Shown here in pieces: positions 17,963-26,443 of a stretch of 64,000 nucleotides of DNA (positions are counted from its first letter, which is position 1; the number at the start of each line of letters is the position of its first letter). Made by a program: the position numbers and the translations under genes. Origin of the DNA: JAAXXJ01 sp964412455 (GTDB lineage: Bacteria; Nitrospirota; UBA9217); assembly GCA_964412455.1 (NCBI GenBank), contig CAYPOT010000005.1, positions 36,203-100,202 on the forward strand, in the 5' to 3' direction. The notes under the pieces were generated by a model. It did no database searches and was not told the DNA's origin. It saw nothing but the letters and a program-made list of their open reading frames with translations.

Positions 17963-18637
17963 TTAACGTTTCCTCGCAACATACACCACATGCCGCAAGC
18001 CGCCCCGTCCCGGACGTAAACGCTCGAACGTAAATCCCGCGGCAGCCAGCCTCTTCTCGAATGCCGTATCGGGATTTTCCCCCCAGACCGCGAAGACACC
18101 GCCTGCGGAAAGGGCGTCAGCAGTCGTTGATAAGGCGAGGCTCCCGTAGAAGGGGTCATAGTGCGGCTCGGTGTCCGCGCCGGGACCGACATAGAGATCG
18201 ATGATAATGGCGTCAAAGCGCTTCGCGCCTTTCAGCGAAGCGCCGATGATCACGGCGGCGACATCATCGGTCTCGACCGTGACCCTCGGGTCCTTCACCG
18301 CGCTTTGCGTCAGGTCCGCGAGGGGCCCGCAGCACCAGTCCACAATGACGGGATTCAGCTCGGCCACGATCACCTGCGCTGAACCGGGGAGAGCATCGAG
18401 CGCCGCGCGCAGGGTGAAACCCATGCCCAGGCCGCCGATGAGCACCCGCGGCAGGTCGCGTCCGGCCACCAGCCTGCAGGCGTGTTCGCCAAGCGTGACC
18501 TCGGAGCGGTTCGCGCTGCTGTTCATGAGCACGCGGCCATTGACCAGCAGCAGGAAGTCCCGGTCGCCCCGCTTGCGCAGTTCGAGAACGGTGTCCTCTT
18601 TATCGATCTTGTCTACGGTATGCCAGGGCTGTGCCAT
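17963..18637 (-). CDS. Spermidine-synthase-like methyltransferase-fold protein
   Basis: The 224-residue protein has a Rossmann SAM/decarboxylated-SAM-binding motif (LIGGLGMGFTLRAAL), an acidic strand end (VIVAELNP) and DAIIIDLYVGPG, as in polyamine synthases and related proteins. It lacks the full N-terminal barrel of true spermidine synthases and may be a stand-alone homologue of unknown substrate. A much longer open frame continues upstream to 19450, but family homology begins at ATG 18637 with GGAG eight bases before. It diverges from the ABC transporter gene. Confidence 0.78.
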   Translation of the reverse strand: MAQPWHTVDKIDKEDTVLELRKRGDRDFLLLVNGRVLMNSSANRSEVTLGEHACRLVAGRDLPRVLIGGLGMGFTLRAALDALPGSAQVIVAELNPVIVDWCCGPLADLTQSAVKDPRVTVETDDVAAVIIGASLKGAKRFDAIIIDLYVGPGADTEPHYDPFYGSLALSTTADALSAGGVFAVWGENPDTAFEKRLAAAGFTFERLRPGRGGLRHVVYVARKR

Positions 18638-18796
18638 GAACGGGCTCCTTCCCGTACGGATGGTGGTGCGCAGCTTCCATGGATACTGCCTGCGGAATGC
18701 GGTTATCACTTTACACCAGTCAGCGCGCTGACTCAAGGCCAAACAACGCATCAGGGAGCGTCTTGACAGTGCCGGCACCAGGTGGTACGTTGCTGC

Positions 18797-19681
18797 ATGG
18801 CACCGATCCTCGAAGCTCGCGGCATCGTCAAGACCTATCCCGGCGTCACCGCTGTTGACCATGTGGACCTCGCGATCGAGCCGGGCGCCTGTTTCGGTCT
18901 GCTCGGGCCGAACGGCGCGGGAAAGACCACGCTCATCGAGATCATGGAAGGGATCAAGCGGCCTGACTACGGCACCGCACGGTACGAGGGCGCGCCCGTG
19001 GGCGCGAAGTTCCGGAGGGAAGCGGGCATCCAGTTCCAGGCCACGTCGCTCCAGGAGTTTCTGACGGTCAGGGAGACCATCACCCTGTTCCGGGACCTCT
19101 ATCCGAAGGCGATGGCGATGAACGACCTGGTCAAACTCCTGAACCTCGACGAGATCCTGGACCGCGACACGCGCAAGCTTTCCGGCGGCCAGCGCCAGCG
19201 GCTGTTGATGGCCCTTGCCCTGGTCAACGATCCGGTCGTGCTGTTCCTCGATGAGCCGACGACGGGGCTCGATCCCCAGGCGCGCAGGAACTTCTGGGAC
19301 CTCATCCGCATGATGAAGGCCGAGGGCAGGACCATCGTGCTCACGACGCATTACATGGAAGAGGCCTATGAGCTGTGCGACGAGATCGCCATCATGGACC
19401 GGGGGCGGTTCATCGCCCGGGGCACGCCGGAGCAGCTGCTTCGGGAGCACTTCGGGACGGTGATCCTTCAGCTCCCGAAAGAGGACGTGGAGGGAAGGCT
19501 CGACGGCCTTACTGTTCCCGCTGTCCGTCGGGATGGCGAGATCGAGATCCAGACGAACGACGTGGACCGCACCGTGAAACTGCTGCTGGAGCGCGGCGTG
19601 TCCCTGTCGCGGATGAAGATGCGGTCATGGAACCTGGAGGACCTGTTCATCGCGCTGACGGGGAAGGACCTGAGGGGATGA
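18797..19681 (+). CDS. ABC transporter ATP-binding protein (ABC-2 type)
   Basis: The 294-residue ATPase has Walker A GPNGAGKTT (37-45), signature LSGGQRQR, Walker B VVLFLDEPTTGLD and the switch His in LTTHYMEEA. The C-terminal 70 residues form the extra domain of drug and polysaccharide exporters. ATG 18797 fits the family start (MAPILEARGI); ATG 18782 is also in frame. The cognate permease is 245 bases downstream, separated by the second copy of the structured element. Together they form a two-gene exporter of unknown substrate. Confidence 0.92.
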   Translation: MAPILEARGIVKTYPGVTAVDHVDLAIEPGACFGLLGPNGAGKTTLIEIMEGIKRPDYGTARYEGAPVGAKFRREAGIQFQATSLQEFLTVRETITLFRDLYPKAMAMNDLVKLLNLDEILDRDTRKLSGGQRQRLLMALALVNDPVVLFLDEPTTGLDPQARRNFWDLIRMMKAEGRTIVLTTHYMEEAYELCDEIAIMDRGRFIARGTPEQLLREHFGTVILQLPKEDVEGRLDGLTVPAVRRDGEIEIQTNDVDRTVKLLLERGVSLSRMKMRSWNLEDLFIALTGKDLRG

Positions 19682-19709
19682 AAAGGCGGACACGGGAAGG
19701 CGGTTTTAT

Positions 19710-19881
19710 GGGCAGCCCGGTGCTCCGCTGTGCTAAGCATGCATGATATTGTTACGCGTTTCTATCTGGAACGGGCTTGTCCTGGCAGCGCTTCCCCTGC
19801 GGACGCGCTGCTTTCGAGTCGGTTCTTGTTCGCGACGAAAAAGGGCATGCATAACGCACAGTCGTCGCAACCGAGATGCCC
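19710..19881 (+). ncRNA. Structured element, copy 2, within the ABC transporter operon
   Basis: The 172-nt segment matches 17470-17637. Paired blocks: GGGCA (19710)/TGCCC (ending 19881); CTGTGC (19728-19733)/GCACAG (19856-19861); GCATGC (19737-19742)/GCATGC (19845-19850); hairpin GCAGCGC (19785-19791)/GCGCTGC (19805-19811). The variable hairpin uses GATA/TATC (19745-19766) instead of AAAGAG/CTCTTT. Sequence after the fold (CGGGGTTTGGG) is also shared. It separates the ATPase and permease genes, so it could act on permease expression or be an inserted element. Confidence 0.55.
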
Positions 19882-19925
19882 GGGGTTTGGGATAGGCAAG
19901 AAATTTAAAGAACCATCAGGGTCTG

Positions 19926-20972
19926 ATGGCCCTGTATCCACTCCGGATGCCAATAAGTGATGCTATGAAACGATTTCTCGCGGTCATGCATGCCAGGAAC
20001 ATGGAGTTCATCAGGGACCGGTCGTCCCTGGGCTGGAACATCCTGTTCCCGATTCTGCTTGTGCTGGCGTTCGCCGTTGTGTTCTCCGGCGACGAAAAGC
20101 CGCTGTACAAAGTGGGCATCCTGGGCGATCCGGCGCGCCTGAGCTCTCGGGACAGCGGATTTTTTGCCACGCGGTACATCCAGTTCATTCCAGTCACCGA
20201 CCTCGACAAGGCCATCGACAAGGTGGAGCACTTTCAGCTCGATATGCTGGTCGACGTGCGCGAAGGCCGGCGCTATTGGGTGAACGGTACTTCGCCCGGC
20301 GGCTACCTGCTCGAACGCATTCTTGGCGGTGAAGGTGGAAAGGGGTTCCAGCGCGTGGAGGTCCAGGGGAGGAAGATCCGCTACGTGGACTGGGTTGTAC
20401 CCGGCGTACTTGCCATGAACATGATGTTCAGCTGCCTCTTCGGCGTGGGGTACGTGATCGTGCGGTATCGGAAGAATGGATTCCTGAAACGGCTCAAGGC
20501 GACGCCGCTCAAGCCCTTCGAGTTCCTGCTGGCCCAGATGACGTCGCGCCTGATCCTGATCCAGGTCATCACCATCGCTGTGTACGCCGGGTGCGATTAC
20601 TTCATCCATTTCGGGATGCGCGGTTCCTACGCCAACCTGTTCCTGATCTCGCTACTGGGAGCGGTCTGCCTGATCTCGCTCGGTCTGCTGGTCTCCGCGC
20701 GTCTTTCGAGCGAAGAACTGGCCGGCGGCATCCTGAACCTGCTCACCTGGCCCATGATGCTGCTCTCGGGCGTTTGGTTCTCCCTGGAAGGCACGAATCC
20801 GGTCATCCAAAAGATCGCGCAGTTCCTTCCGCTCACGCACATCGTGGACGGCGCGCGGGCGATCATGACCGAGGGAGCCGGGTTCGCCGAGATCGCGCCC
20901 CATATCATCGTGCTCTCACTTATGAGCGTGGTCTTTCTCGCTGTCGGTTCGCTGATCTTCCGATGGGAATAA
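19926..20972 (+). CDS. ABC-2 type transporter permease
   Basis: This 348-residue permease has an N-terminal helix, a periplasmic region (about 50-150) and five C-terminal helices. It includes LKATPLKPFEFLLAQ and SGVWFSLEGTNPVIQKIAQFLPLTHIVD, characteristic of ABC-2 permeases. It pairs with the ATPase at 18797-19681. The start is uncertain: ATGs at 19926, 19947 and 19968 are in frame and none has a strong ribosome site. The structured element just upstream may supply or control translation. Confidence 0.88.
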   Translation: MALYPLRMPISDAMKRFLAVMHARNMEFIRDRSSLGWNILFPILLVLAFAVVFSGDEKPLYKVGILGDPARLSSRDSGFFATRYIQFIPVTDLDKAIDKVEHFQLDMLVDVREGRRYWVNGTSPGGYLLERILGGEGGKGFQRVEVQGRKIRYVDWVVPGVLAMNMMFSCLFGVGYVIVRYRKNGFLKRLKATPLKPFEFLLAQMTSRLILIQVITIAVYAGCDYFIHFGMRGSYANLFLISLLGAVCLISLGLLVSARLSSEELAGGILNLLTWPMMLLSGVWFSLEGTNPVIQKIAQFLPLTHIVDGARAIMTEGAGFAEIAPHIIVLSLMSVVFLAVGSLIFRWE

Positions 20973-20990
20973 GGGGACGGCAAAGCAGAC

Positions 20991-21036
20991 GCGGAGACAC
21001 GGTTACAGGGAGACACGGTGACAAGGAAACGGGGAA
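20991..21036. repeat. Single-arm word repeat (GGAGACACGG family)
   Basis: Imperfect copies of GGAGACACGGTKACA follow one another directly after the permease stop. No opposite arm was found nearby. It resembles the word repeats seen at other loci. Confidence 0.5.
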
Positions 21037-21080
21037 AGTGGTTGCAACAGAATAGCGAACGGACCGTCTCAGGATAGGCC

Positions 21081-21467
21081 TTATTTTTTGCCCTTGCTGT
21101 ACTCCACGCTGACCTCGTAAGCGATGCTGGCATGATTATGGCCGAGGTTCTCGGTCTTCCCCTGACAGGCGATATTTCCCTTGACCGAGGTCTTGCGGTT
21201 CTTCACCAAGCTGGTGATCACCGGGGTCAGATCGAAACCGCCGTTGGAGCATTCATCGCGCATGCAGTCCATGCGGAAGCAGGCGTACGTGGTGGGAGTG
21301 AAACTGACCGTGCGCTTCATCAGGATCGGGTCCACGGTCTTTTGGTAATAGGTCATACGAAGTTCTATGTTCGACACCCCCGGGTACCGCTCCGAGACCA
21401 GGCCGGCGGCGACCAGAACGATCCGCTTTTGCTCCATTTTGTCTTTATAACTCTGTTTTTGTATCAT
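21081..21467 (-). CDS. Conserved hypothetical protein, 128 residues, Cys-containing
   Basis: I do not recognise the family. The protein is soluble, begins with a basic segment (MIQKQSYKDKMEQKR), and has four cysteines (C81, C86, C90, C119 approximately). Its second half (KTSVKGNIACQGKT..AYEVSVEYSKGKK) looks like beta strands. GGGAG lies 12 bases before ATG 21467; an internal ATG at 21437 could also start it. It is transcribed away from doxX and converges with the ABC permease gene. Confidence 0.6.
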   Translation of the reverse strand: MIQKQSYKDKMEQKRIVLVAAGLVSERYPGVSNIELRMTYYQKTVDPILMKRTVSFTPTTYACFRMDCMRDECSNGGFDLTPVITSLVKNRKTSVKGNIACQGKTENLGHNHASIAYEVSVEYSKGKK

Positions 21468-21504
21468 AATTTCAACCGCTCCCGTTCACCCAAGGGAAAA
21501 TGAA

Positions 21505-21532
21505 GGCCACAAAGACGCAGGTCTTTGTGGCC
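21505..21532. terminator. Perfect 12-bp hairpin
   Basis: GGCCACAAAGAC (21505-21516) pairs with GTCTTTGTGGCC (21521-21532) around GCAG. It lies upstream of the minus-strand gene and of doxX. Neither side has a strong T-run, so it may be an attenuator or a word-repeat hairpin rather than a terminator. Confidence 0.45.
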
Positions 21533-21634
21533 TGTCTGTGTCAGATCTTTTAAGAGTATATCACATATTCGCACTTTTTGCCCCGAATAGCAACGCTTTG
21601 TTTAGACGTGTTCGGGATACGCCTGCAGTGCTTA

Positions 21635-21643
21635 TGCTATACT
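21635..21643 (+). promoter_or_regulatory. Possible extended -10 promoter for doxX
   Basis: TGCTATACT gives an extended -10 element about 90 bases before the doxX start. No good -35 is present. Confidence 0.35.
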
Positions 21644-21736
21644 TTCTACGATATGCGGACAACAGCGCCACCGGGAAATCGAAGAACGACGCTGCATGCG
21701 TGAGATCCACCATACAGCCCGATCAAGGAGGAACCT

Positions 21737-22123
21737 ATGAACTACGCGGTACTAGCAGGAAGGGTGTTGTACGCGCTGATCTTTGTGATGGCCGGGCCGG
21801 GGCATTTCACGGCGAACACGATCGCCTACGCGGCCAGCAAGGGCGTGCCGCTGGCGTCGATCGCTGTGCCTCTGTCGGGCATCATCTCCCTTGCGGGAGG
21901 ACTGAGCATCGCGTTGGGATACCGGGCCAAATGGGGCGGCTGGCTTATCGTGCTCTTTCTCGTACCGGTCACGGTCATGATGCACAACTTCTGGGCCATG
22001 ACCGACCCCAACATGGCGCAGATGCAGCAGATCATGTTCATGAAGAACGTCTCGATGCTGGGCGGTGCGCTGCTCATCGCGCATTTCGGCTCAGGTCCGC
22101 TCAGCCTGGACAACAGGAAGTAG
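21737..22123 (+). CDS. DoxX-family membrane protein
   Basis: The 128-residue protein has four helices and the DoxX pattern GRVLYALIFVMAGPGHF near the start. It ends in a hydrophobic stretch followed by GSGPLSLDNRK, a typical DoxX C terminus. AAGGAGGAA precedes the ATG. Function in the family is poorly defined (quinone or thiosulfate oxidation subunits, stress-related membrane proteins). The next gene starts 17 bases after the stop, suggesting co-transcription. Confidence 0.88.
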   Translation: MNYAVLAGRVLYALIFVMAGPGHFTANTIAYAASKGVPLASIAVPLSGIISLAGGLSIALGYRAKWGGWLIVLFLVPVTVMMHNFWAMTDPNMAQMQQIMFMKNVSMLGGALLIAHFGSGPLSLDNRK

Positions 22124-22139
22124 GTTTCGGGAGGTTTCC

Positions 22140-22721
22140 TTGCACACGACCGTGATCGTTATTGTTGCAACATCCATGCTCCTTCAGTTCATCGCGGCGC
22201 TCTTTGCCCTGCGGCTGATCCCGATCACCGGGAAAATGACCGCGTGGCTGCTCATCGCGCTCGCGATCTCGCTGATGACGGTGCGGCGCTTCGAATCCCT
22301 GGTCCGCCTGGCCTCGGGGCAAGCGCCCTCTACGCCTGATGTGCTCTTCGAGGTGGTCGGTCTGGTCATCTCCTGCGCCATGGTGGCCGGGATCTATCTG
22401 ATCCAGCCGCTGTTCCAGGAAATGGCCTCATCCCGGGAAAAGCTCCGGGGCATGAACGAGATATTATCGTCTCTGTCCGGGGAGCAGAAGAAACTCATCG
22501 CCGAGCTGCAAGATGCCCTTGCCAACATCAAAACACTAAAAGGGATGCTGCCGATCTGCGCGTCCTGCAAGAAGATCAGGGATGACAAGGGCTACTGGAA
22601 CCAGATCGAGGTCTACGTCCGGGAACACTCTGACGCGGAGTTCTCCCACGGCCTCTGCCCGGATTGCGCGCAGACATACTACGATCAGCTAGCTCTTCTG
22701 AAAACCAAGAAACAGCCCTGA
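22140..22721 (+). CDS. Two-helix membrane protein with C-terminal Cys4 zinc-ribbon-like domain
   Basis: The start is TTG 22140, chosen because GGGAGG lies five bases upstream and no ATG fits. The 193-residue product has helices near 3-22 and 28-45, another near 65-85, a coiled-coil linker (EKLRGMNEILSS..LQDALANIKTL) and a C-terminal domain. That domain holds PICASCKKIRDD and LCPDCAQTYY, four cysteines likely to bind zinc. This domain is common at the ends of response regulators and GGDEF proteins in deltaproteobacteria and Nitrospirota. Its partner is unknown. Confidence 0.75.
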   Translation: MHTTVIVIVATSMLLQFIAALFALRLIPITGKMTAWLLIALAISLMTVRRFESLVRLASGQAPSTPDVLFEVVGLVISCAMVAGIYLIQPLFQEMASSREKLRGMNEILSSLSGEQKKLIAELQDALANIKTLKGMLPICASCKKIRDDKGYWNQIEVYVREHSDAEFSHGLCPDCAQTYYDQLALLKTKKQP

Positions 22722-22789
22722 AGAAGGGCAATCGCTGCGGCCTGCATCTGCCGATGGGGATGGTTGAGGATGGCGAAAAGGCGACAAGG

Positions 22790-22828
22790 ACGGCAAGGAC
22801 GGGAACAGGCCCTTGCCGTATTTTATTG
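22790..22828 (+). terminator. Probable rho-independent terminator
   Basis: ACGGCAAGG (22790-22798) pairs with CCTTGCCGT (22811-22819), followed by ATTTTATT. It lies between the convergent zinc-ribbon and DinG-like genes and overlaps a GGCGACAAGGACGG word repeat. Confidence 0.6.
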
Positions 22829-22834
22829 GTCTAT

Positions 22835-24760
22835 TTACCGCAGGCCTTCAAAGAACTTCCTGAACTCCTCCCGGTCGTCGGTGATCTTGCATTTGGGGAT
22901 GGACTTGAGGAATGACTTGCCGTAGTTCTTTGTCATGATGCGCGTGTCGAGCACCACCACTGCGCCCTTGTCCGTTTTCGTCCTGATAAGCCTGCCGAAG
23001 CCCTGACGGAACAATAACGTCGCCTGCGGGACTTGATATTCATAGAACGGGTTCTTCAGCCGCTCCATGCGCGCTTCGATGAGCGGCTCGTCTGGAACGG
23101 CGAAGGGGAGCTTGGCGATGACCACGCACTGGAGCGCCTCGCCGGGGATATCGATGCCCTGCCAGAACGACGCGGTGCCGAGCAGCACGGCATTCGGCTG
23201 TTCCTTGAACTGTTCGACAAGGCGGTAGGCGGGCATCTCGCCCTGGCACAGGATGCCGAGGTCCTGCATCGAGGCGCGCAGCGTCTCCTTTGTTTTCCGG
23301 AGCTGGCCGTAGCTGGTGAACAGCACCATCGTCCTGCCGCGGGTGATGCCGAGGATCGCCATCAGTTCCCGGTCGAACCGCTCCTGGTAGCCCGATGCCT
23401 GCTGGTCGTCGAGGCCCGGCGAGATGTACAGCATGGCCTGGTTCTCGAAATCGAAGGGAGAGTCGAGCAGCAGGTCCGTGGGCGCGTCCAGGCCGACCCT
23501 TCCCTTTATATAATTGAAGGACCCGGCCGTCGAAAGCGTGGCGGAGGTGAGGACTGCGGTGTCCAACTTCCCGAAGAGGTGTTCCCGCAGGGTCCCGGCG
23601 ATATCAATGGGCGAGGCCACGAGGCGGTAGCGCTTGTTCTCCCGCTCGGCCCAGTACACGTAGCCCTCCTGCCCCTGAACGAGGTTTTGCCGGATGGCGG
23701 AGGCAAGGCCTCCCGCCCTGCCGGCGAATGCCTTCACTTCCTGTTCTTCCTCGAGGGTGTCGACCTTGAGCGTCAGCAGCGCGTCCTTCAGCATCGTGAG
23801 CGGCCCGCTCAGGATGTCGGGTACGATGCCGGGCTGCCGCACGCGCAGGACCGTCTCCTGCTTCAGCACGTCGTGGAGGTTCAGAAAGAAATTCTCGGCC
23901 GTGAGCCGCAGATCGTCCACAAGGTCCCGCGCGACGTGGACCTCCCGGCCCTGGATCTTGAGCCGCGTGAGGAGCCCCTTGCGGGTGCGCTGGCTCAGGA
24001 GGTTGTCGAGGAGATAGCGCACCGAAAAATTTGACACCTCGACGCCGAGATAATCCGTGGCCACATCCTCGATCTGGTGCGCCTCGTCGAAGACAACCGC
24101 TTTGAACGGGGGCAGGACGTTGCCGCCCGTGGCCATGTCGGCAAAGAAGAGGTGGTGGTTCGCCACGAGCACCTGGGCCTGCTGCTCGATCAGCTTTCCC
24201 TTCTGGTAGAAGCAGTCCTTGTGGTGAGCGCATTCCCTGCCGAAGCAGAGGTCCGCTTCGCGGCAGGCCTTCCCCCAGAGCCCCCAGGGCGGCTCGAAGG
24301 TGAGTTCGCTCCGGAGGCCGGTGCGCGTGTGCGTGGACCATTCAAAGAGCCGGTTCAAGGGCTCCACCTCGGCCTGCTCGTAGAGGTCGCCCATGCGGAG
24401 CTGGTCGAAACGCCGCAGGCAGAGGTAGTTCTCACCGCCAACGCACAGTGCCACGCGAAAGTCGCCCAGGACGGTCTTCAGAAAAGGGATGTCCTTTTTG
24501 ATGATCTGCTGCTGGAGGGCCTTGGTGTAGGTGGCAACGACGACGCGGCAGTTCTCGTCGCGCGCCCGGAGGATGAGCGGGACAAGGTAGGCCAGGCTTT
24601 TGCCGACGCCGGTGCCCGCCTCGACGACGAGGTGGGTCTTGCTCCGGAGCGTCTTGTGGACGGCCTCGGCCATCTCCATCTGTTGGGGACGGAACTCGTA
24701 GGCCTGCCCCATGGCATCGGCGACGAGCCCTGTCCGTCCGAGGATGTCCGCGATCTTCAT
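22835..24760 (-). CDS. dinG: DinG/XPD-like ATP-dependent helicase
   Basis: This 641-residue superfamily 2 helicase has Walker A EAGTGVGKS, the DEAH box VVFDEAH, and a terminal motif QGFGRLIRTKTDKGAVVVLDTR. A four-cysteine cluster (CREADLCFGRECAHHKDC) lies between motifs Ia and II, where XPD and DinG bind a 4Fe-4S cluster. It should unwind DNA 5' to 3', including R-loops or damaged forks. ATG 24760 is preferred by homology although no ribosome site is visible; an in-frame start at 24841 exists. An exonuclease domain, present in some DinG proteins, is absent. Confidence 0.9.
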   Translation of the reverse strand: MKIADILGRTGLVADAMGQAYEFRPQQMEMAEAVHKTLRSKTHLVVEAGTGVGKSLAYLVPLILRARDENCRVVVATYTKALQQQIIKKDIPFLKTVLGDFRVALCVGGENYLCLRRFDQLRMGDLYEQAEVEPLNRLFEWSTHTRTGLRSELTFEPPWGLWGKACREADLCFGRECAHHKDCFYQKGKLIEQQAQVLVANHHLFFADMATGGNVLPPFKAVVFDEAHQIEDVATDYLGVEVSNFSVRYLLDNLLSQRTRKGLLTRLKIQGREVHVARDLVDDLRLTAENFFLNLHDVLKQETVLRVRQPGIVPDILSGPLTMLKDALLTLKVDTLEEEQEVKAFAGRAGGLASAIRQNLVQGQEGYVYWAERENKRYRLVASPIDIAGTLREHLFGKLDTAVLTSATLSTAGSFNYIKGRVGLDAPTDLLLDSPFDFENQAMLYISPGLDDQQASGYQERFDRELMAILGITRGRTMVLFTSYGQLRKTKETLRASMQDLGILCQGEMPAYRLVEQFKEQPNAVLLGTASFWQGIDIPGEALQCVVIAKLPFAVPDEPLIEARMERLKNPFYEYQVPQATLLFRQGFGRLIRTKTDKGAVVVLDTRIMTKNYGKSFLKSIPKCKITDDREEFRKFFEGLR

Positions 24761-24867
24761 GGGGAGGTACAGTACCACGGGGGAGGGGAGAAGGCAAACG
24801 GTTTCATCGCTGTTCGATGCTCGACAGCAAAATAGATCCACCGTGCTTTTTGGTTTTCTTTTTGGGG

Positions 24868-24896
24868 TTGACAGTCCAGGTATCTTACGGTACGAT
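24868..24896 (+). promoter_or_regulatory. Sigma-70-type promoter for the lipoprotein gene
   Basis: TTGACA (24868-24873), 17-base spacer, TACGAT (24891-24896), about 105 bases before the start at 25003. The interval 24761-25002 has no other feature. Confidence 0.7.
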
Positions 24897-25002
24897 TGAG
24901 TCTGTTGCTCTGCCGATCAAGGATAGCGTCAGGTTTCCCGGGCACACCCCTTCATAATTATTATATGATAGATCTTTCCAACTACCATTTCAGGAGGCAA
25001 TA

Positions 25003-26391
25003 ATGAAGACGCGGTTCCGTTGGTTCTTTCTCCTTGTCGTGCTGACCATGGTCATTGGCGGTTGCGCGATCCCCCACGCGCCGCTCCCGACGGACCCGAG
25101 CAACCCGCTAAAGCGAGTCGCGGTCCTTCCGATGAAGAACGACACGACTGATGTGGACGGTCCCGACGTGGTCCGGCAGAAGATGGCCGAGGCCCTGACG
25201 AAACGGTCCTACGTGGTCATGGACATCAAGGAATCGGACCAGATCCTTCGCGACCGGATGGGGATCAACCTGGGCGGCCAGCTTGAGCTGACGACGCCGC
25301 AAAAGCTGGGCGAGACCCTGGGCGTCGAGGGCGTGCTGTACGGTACCCTCATGGACTTCGACGAGACCACGACAGGCCTCTACAATGCGAAGAAGGTGCG
25401 CGGTATGTTCAAGATCGTGAACACCGCTACGGGCCAGACAGTGTGGGAGCGGGGACTGGGCGTAAAAAAGGAGCAGGGTACATCCGGATTGGCGAGCGGC
25501 CTTGTGAAGCTTGGCGCGAGGGCGGCCGATGCCCGGGACAAGGATGCGCCGTGGGTCCTGCTGCAGAGCGCCACGACGAACCAGAGCATGAAGGAGTCGT
25601 TCATCATGGGTCTCGGGACCAAGCTGCTTTCAAAGGCCGTCGGGATCCATCTCGAGGCTGAGTCCAAGGAGCTTGCCCGACTGGTCACGAACAATCTGGG
25701 CTGGGGCCCCGGAACGGGCGCTGCGCCCGCTGCCCCGGCGGCGATGAAGTTCGCCATGCCGGAGATCAAGGCCCCGCCGCCGCCGTCCTTCGGCTACATG
25801 GATTGGGAAGGCAAGAAGAACTTCTACGCGGTCGTGCACTCGGTGAACCTCAACAAGGGAGACAACAAGAGCTGGGTCATGGACGCGCCGCTCTGGATCA
25901 CGGGACCGAAGATGAAGATGGAGATGGACCTGACCAAGATGATGCAGGCCGCCGGTGCAAGTGATGCATCGCAGTCGCCCATGAGCCGGATGACCATGCT
26001 GAACCGAGGCGACAAAAAGACGAGCTATACGCTCTACCCGAATGTCAAGAAGTACATGGTCCACACCGACGCCGAGGAGCAGGACGAGAAGCCGAAGGTG
26101 GAGAAAACCAGGGTGGGAAGCGAAACGATCGACGGCCACCCCTGCGAAAAGTACAAGGTCGTTATCACCTACAAGAACGAAAAGCCGCAGGAAGGGTTCA
26201 TCTGGAACGCCAAAGACCTGGGCGGGATGACCATCAAGAGCGAGGTGGAGAACAAGGACTTCAAGGTCACGACGGAGCTCAAGAACATCGTGCTGAAGTC
26301 GTCGCCGGCGTCGGTCTTCGAGATCCCGCAGGGCTATGCCGAGTCGAAGGATTTCATGGAGATCATGATGCCGGCGCAGCCGAAAGAATAA
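25003..26391 (+). CDS. GNA1162-like lipoprotein fused to a DUF4412-like domain
   Basis: The 462-residue protein has a lipoprotein signal ending VIGGC. An N-terminal domain (about 30-220, RVAVLPMKNDT..LGVEGVLYGTL) resembles GNA1162/TolB-N lipoproteins, which share a fold with CsgG. After an Ala/Pro linker (APAAPAAMKFAMPEI) a second domain (about 260-455) with repeated beta strands resembles DUF4412. It is likely tethered to the periplasmic side of a membrane. A promoter and GGAGG site precede it. A CsgG-like lipoprotein gene follows after 52 bases. Confidence 0.78.
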   Translation: MKTRFRWFFLLVVLTMVIGGCAIPHAPLPTDPSNPLKRVAVLPMKNDTTDVDGPDVVRQKMAEALTKRSYVVMDIKESDQILRDRMGINLGGQLELTTPQKLGETLGVEGVLYGTLMDFDETTTGLYNAKKVRGMFKIVNTATGQTVWERGLGVKKEQGTSGLASGLVKLGARAADARDKDAPWVLLQSATTNQSMKESFIMGLGTKLLSKAVGIHLEAESKELARLVTNNLGWGPGTGAAPAAPAAMKFAMPEIKAPPPPSFGYMDWEGKKNFYAVVHSVNLNKGDNKSWVMDAPLWITGPKMKMEMDLTKMMQAAGASDASQSPMSRMTMLNRGDKKTSYTLYPNVKKYMVHTDAEEQDEKPKVEKTRVGSETIDGHPCEKYKVVITYKNEKPQEGFIWNAKDLGGMTIKSEVENKDFKVTTELKNIVLKSSPASVFEIPQGYAESKDFMEIMMPAQPKE

Positions 26392-26443
26392 ATATTATAT
26401 AGAAGAGAGACATACCGTTATTCGGATGATTAAGGAGGATACA

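Noticed and set aside
18638..19450. N-terminal extension of the polyamine-synthase-like frame
   Set aside because: It lies antisense to the ABC ATPase; family homology and a ribosome site support ATG 18637.
23033..24034. 333-codon open frame antisense to the DinG-like gene
   Set aside because: Shadow frame; no family motif.
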